Below the pieces are notes generated by a model, which had not been told where the DNA came from, made no database searches, and saw nothing but the letters and a program-made list of their open reading frames with translations. A program made the position numbers and the translations under genes. From an uncultured Lachnospiraceae bacterium (GTDB lineage: Bacteria > Bacillota > Clostridia > Lachnospirales > Lachnospiraceae): DNA of 6,874 nucleotides. The stretch spans positions 1 through 6,874 of the forward strand of contig CAKSAI010000170.1 of the NCBI GenBank assembly GCA_934434905.1. Direction: 5' to 3'. Shown here in pieces: positions 5,949 to 6,874 of the stretch; the stretch's first letter is position 1, and every line of letters starts with the position of its first letter.

Positions 5949-6874
5949 ATGAAGAAGAAAGTGTTAGCAGCGTTTTTGGCAGGTTCAATGGTAATTGCTA
6001 TGGGAACAGGTGCATTTGCAAGTGACAGTGATGTATCATTAAGTGTAACCACAACATTTGCAGGTGAAGATGGCAACGCTAAGAATTATCAGGATGCATG
6101 TAAGGCATTTACGGATGAGACACAGATTGAGATTAAGGATTCTTCCGCAACATCGGATGAAACATTTAAATCCCGTGTGGCAACTGATTTTGAGACTGGT
6201 TCTGAACCAGACGTCTTATTCTTCTTTACCGGAGCAGACGCAAGCCCGTTCATCAAAGAAGATAAGGTAGTATCTCTGGATGAGATCAGGGAAGTTTATC
6301 CGGAATATGCCGATAATATGGATGATGACAAGCTTCCGGGCAATCTGGTAGATGACAGACATTACGCCGTACCGGTAAATGGATACTGGGAAGCTATGTT
6401 CTGTAATACAGAAGTTCTGGATGCAGCAGGCGTAGAAGTACCGGGCAGCGACTATACCTGGGATCAGTTCATGGATGACTGTCAGAAGATCAAAGATGCA
6501 GGTTACACACCGATTGCTGCCGCTTTGGGTGAGATTCCTCATTACTGGTGGGAATATGCAATCTTTAACAATACCTCACTGGAAACACATCTGGAGATAC
6601 CGACATCGGTAGATGAAGGTAACGGTCCTGGATGGGTACAGGGTATGGAAGATATCAAGTCCTTATATGAAGCTGGCTACTTCCCGGATAATACTTTATC
6701 CGCAAAAGATGATGAGACATTTGCCATGTTCACAGACAGTAAGGCAGCATTTTTGATTGACGGATCATGGAAAGTTGGCGGTATCGCTGCAACCTGTCAG
6801 TCAGATCCCGATGATCCGGCTACTCTGGATCAGGAAAAACTGGATCATTTTACTGTTACATATGTACCGGCAAA
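5949..6874 (+). CDS. ABC transporter sugar-binding protein (SBP family 1, CUT1 type), 3' end outside window
   Basis: The frame is open from the ATG at 5949 to the window end, giving 308 complete codons of a protein that normally has about 420-450 residues. It begins with an export signal: MKKK, a hydrophobic core (about 5-20) and an AFA cleavage site after Ala24. The mature chain starts SDSDVSLSVTTTF and shows features of family 1 solute-binding proteins: SEPDVLFFF (about 85-93), an AVPVNGYWEAMFCNTEVLDA stretch, a YTWDQFMDDCQKIKDAGYTP helix around Trp171, and IDGSW at 270-274. Such proteins capture oligosaccharides outside the cell for a permease pair (usually encoded just downstream) and a shared ATPase. 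In this operon it would feed the phosphorylase, so chitobiose or a chito-oligosaccharide is the natural guess. No lipobox cysteine is present in the signal region, which is unusual for a Gram-positive binding protein. The ligand cannot be read from the sequence. Confidence 0.88.
   Translation, partial: MKKKVLAAFLAGSMVIAMGTGAFASDSDVSLSVTTTFAGEDGNAKNYQDACKAFTDETQIEIKDSSATSDETFKSRVATDFETGSEPDVLFFFTGADASPFIKEDKVVSLDEIREVYPEYADNMDDDKLPGNLVDDRHYAVPVNGYWEAMFCNTEVLDAAGVEVPGSDYTWDQFMDDCQKIKDAGYTPIAAALGEIPHYWWEYAIFNNTSLETHLEIPTSVDEGNGPGWVQGMEDIKSLYEAGYFPDNTLSAKDDETFAMFTDSKAAFLIDGSWKVGGIAATCQSDPDDPATLDQEKLDHFTVTYVPA

Noticed and set aside
6216..6542. Reverse-strand open frame of 108 residues at 6216-6542, and a + strand frame of 70 residues at 6058-6270
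   Set aside because: Both overlap the binding-protein frame, which is open from 5949 to the window end with a signal peptide and family motifs; these are out-of-frame shadows.
1..6874. tRNA, rRNA, CRISPR array, insertion sequence or phage attachment site
   Set aside because: Nothing of this kind was seen; the window is almost fully covered by four same-strand metabolic and sensory genes.

Overview
The window looks like a carbohydrate-utilisation operon from a gut-type Firmicute, most plausibly a Lachnospiraceae-like Clostridia. Grounds for this are moderate GC, a YesM-type sensor kinase, a CUT1-type sugar-binding protein, strong AGGAGG or GGGGG ribosome sites, and all genes on the + strand with tight spacing. 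The genus cannot be told from this sequence alone.

Layout: positions 1-199 are non-coding. They hold a perfect 11-bp hairpin at the left edge, an 8-bp inverted repeat (45-74), a consensus TATAAT box (116-121) without a good -35 element, and a strong ribosome site. Then come a GH94 glycoside phosphorylase of the N,N'-diacetylchitobiose type (200-2590), an alpha-D-phosphohexomutase (2634-4067), a two-transmembrane YesM-like histidine kinase (4070-5851), a 97-base gap with a possible internal promoter and two ribosome sites, and the 5' part of an ABC transporter solute-binding protein (5949 to the window end, no stop).

The genes make sense together. The binding protein would capture a short oligosaccharide outside the cell. 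The phosphorylase would split the imported disaccharide with phosphate, giving a sugar 1-phosphate and a free sugar. The mutase would turn the 1-phosphate into the 6-phosphate for central metabolism. The kinase would sense a related signal outside the cell and control the locus through a response regulator that is not in the window. Active-site residues of the phosphorylase match those I remember for Vibrio chitobiose phosphorylase, including a Val where cellobiose phosphorylases carry Tyr. The best guess is therefore chitobiose ((GlcNAc)2) use through GlcNAc-1-P. From memory, the same phosphorylase-plus-mutase pairing occurs in the Vibrio chitin catabolic cluster. Substrate identity is inferred, not shown.

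The points most worth a second look are the kinase placed between the metabolic genes and the transporter without its regulator, the binding protein's signal peptide without a lipobox cysteine, and the regulatory DNA upstream of the phosphorylase.
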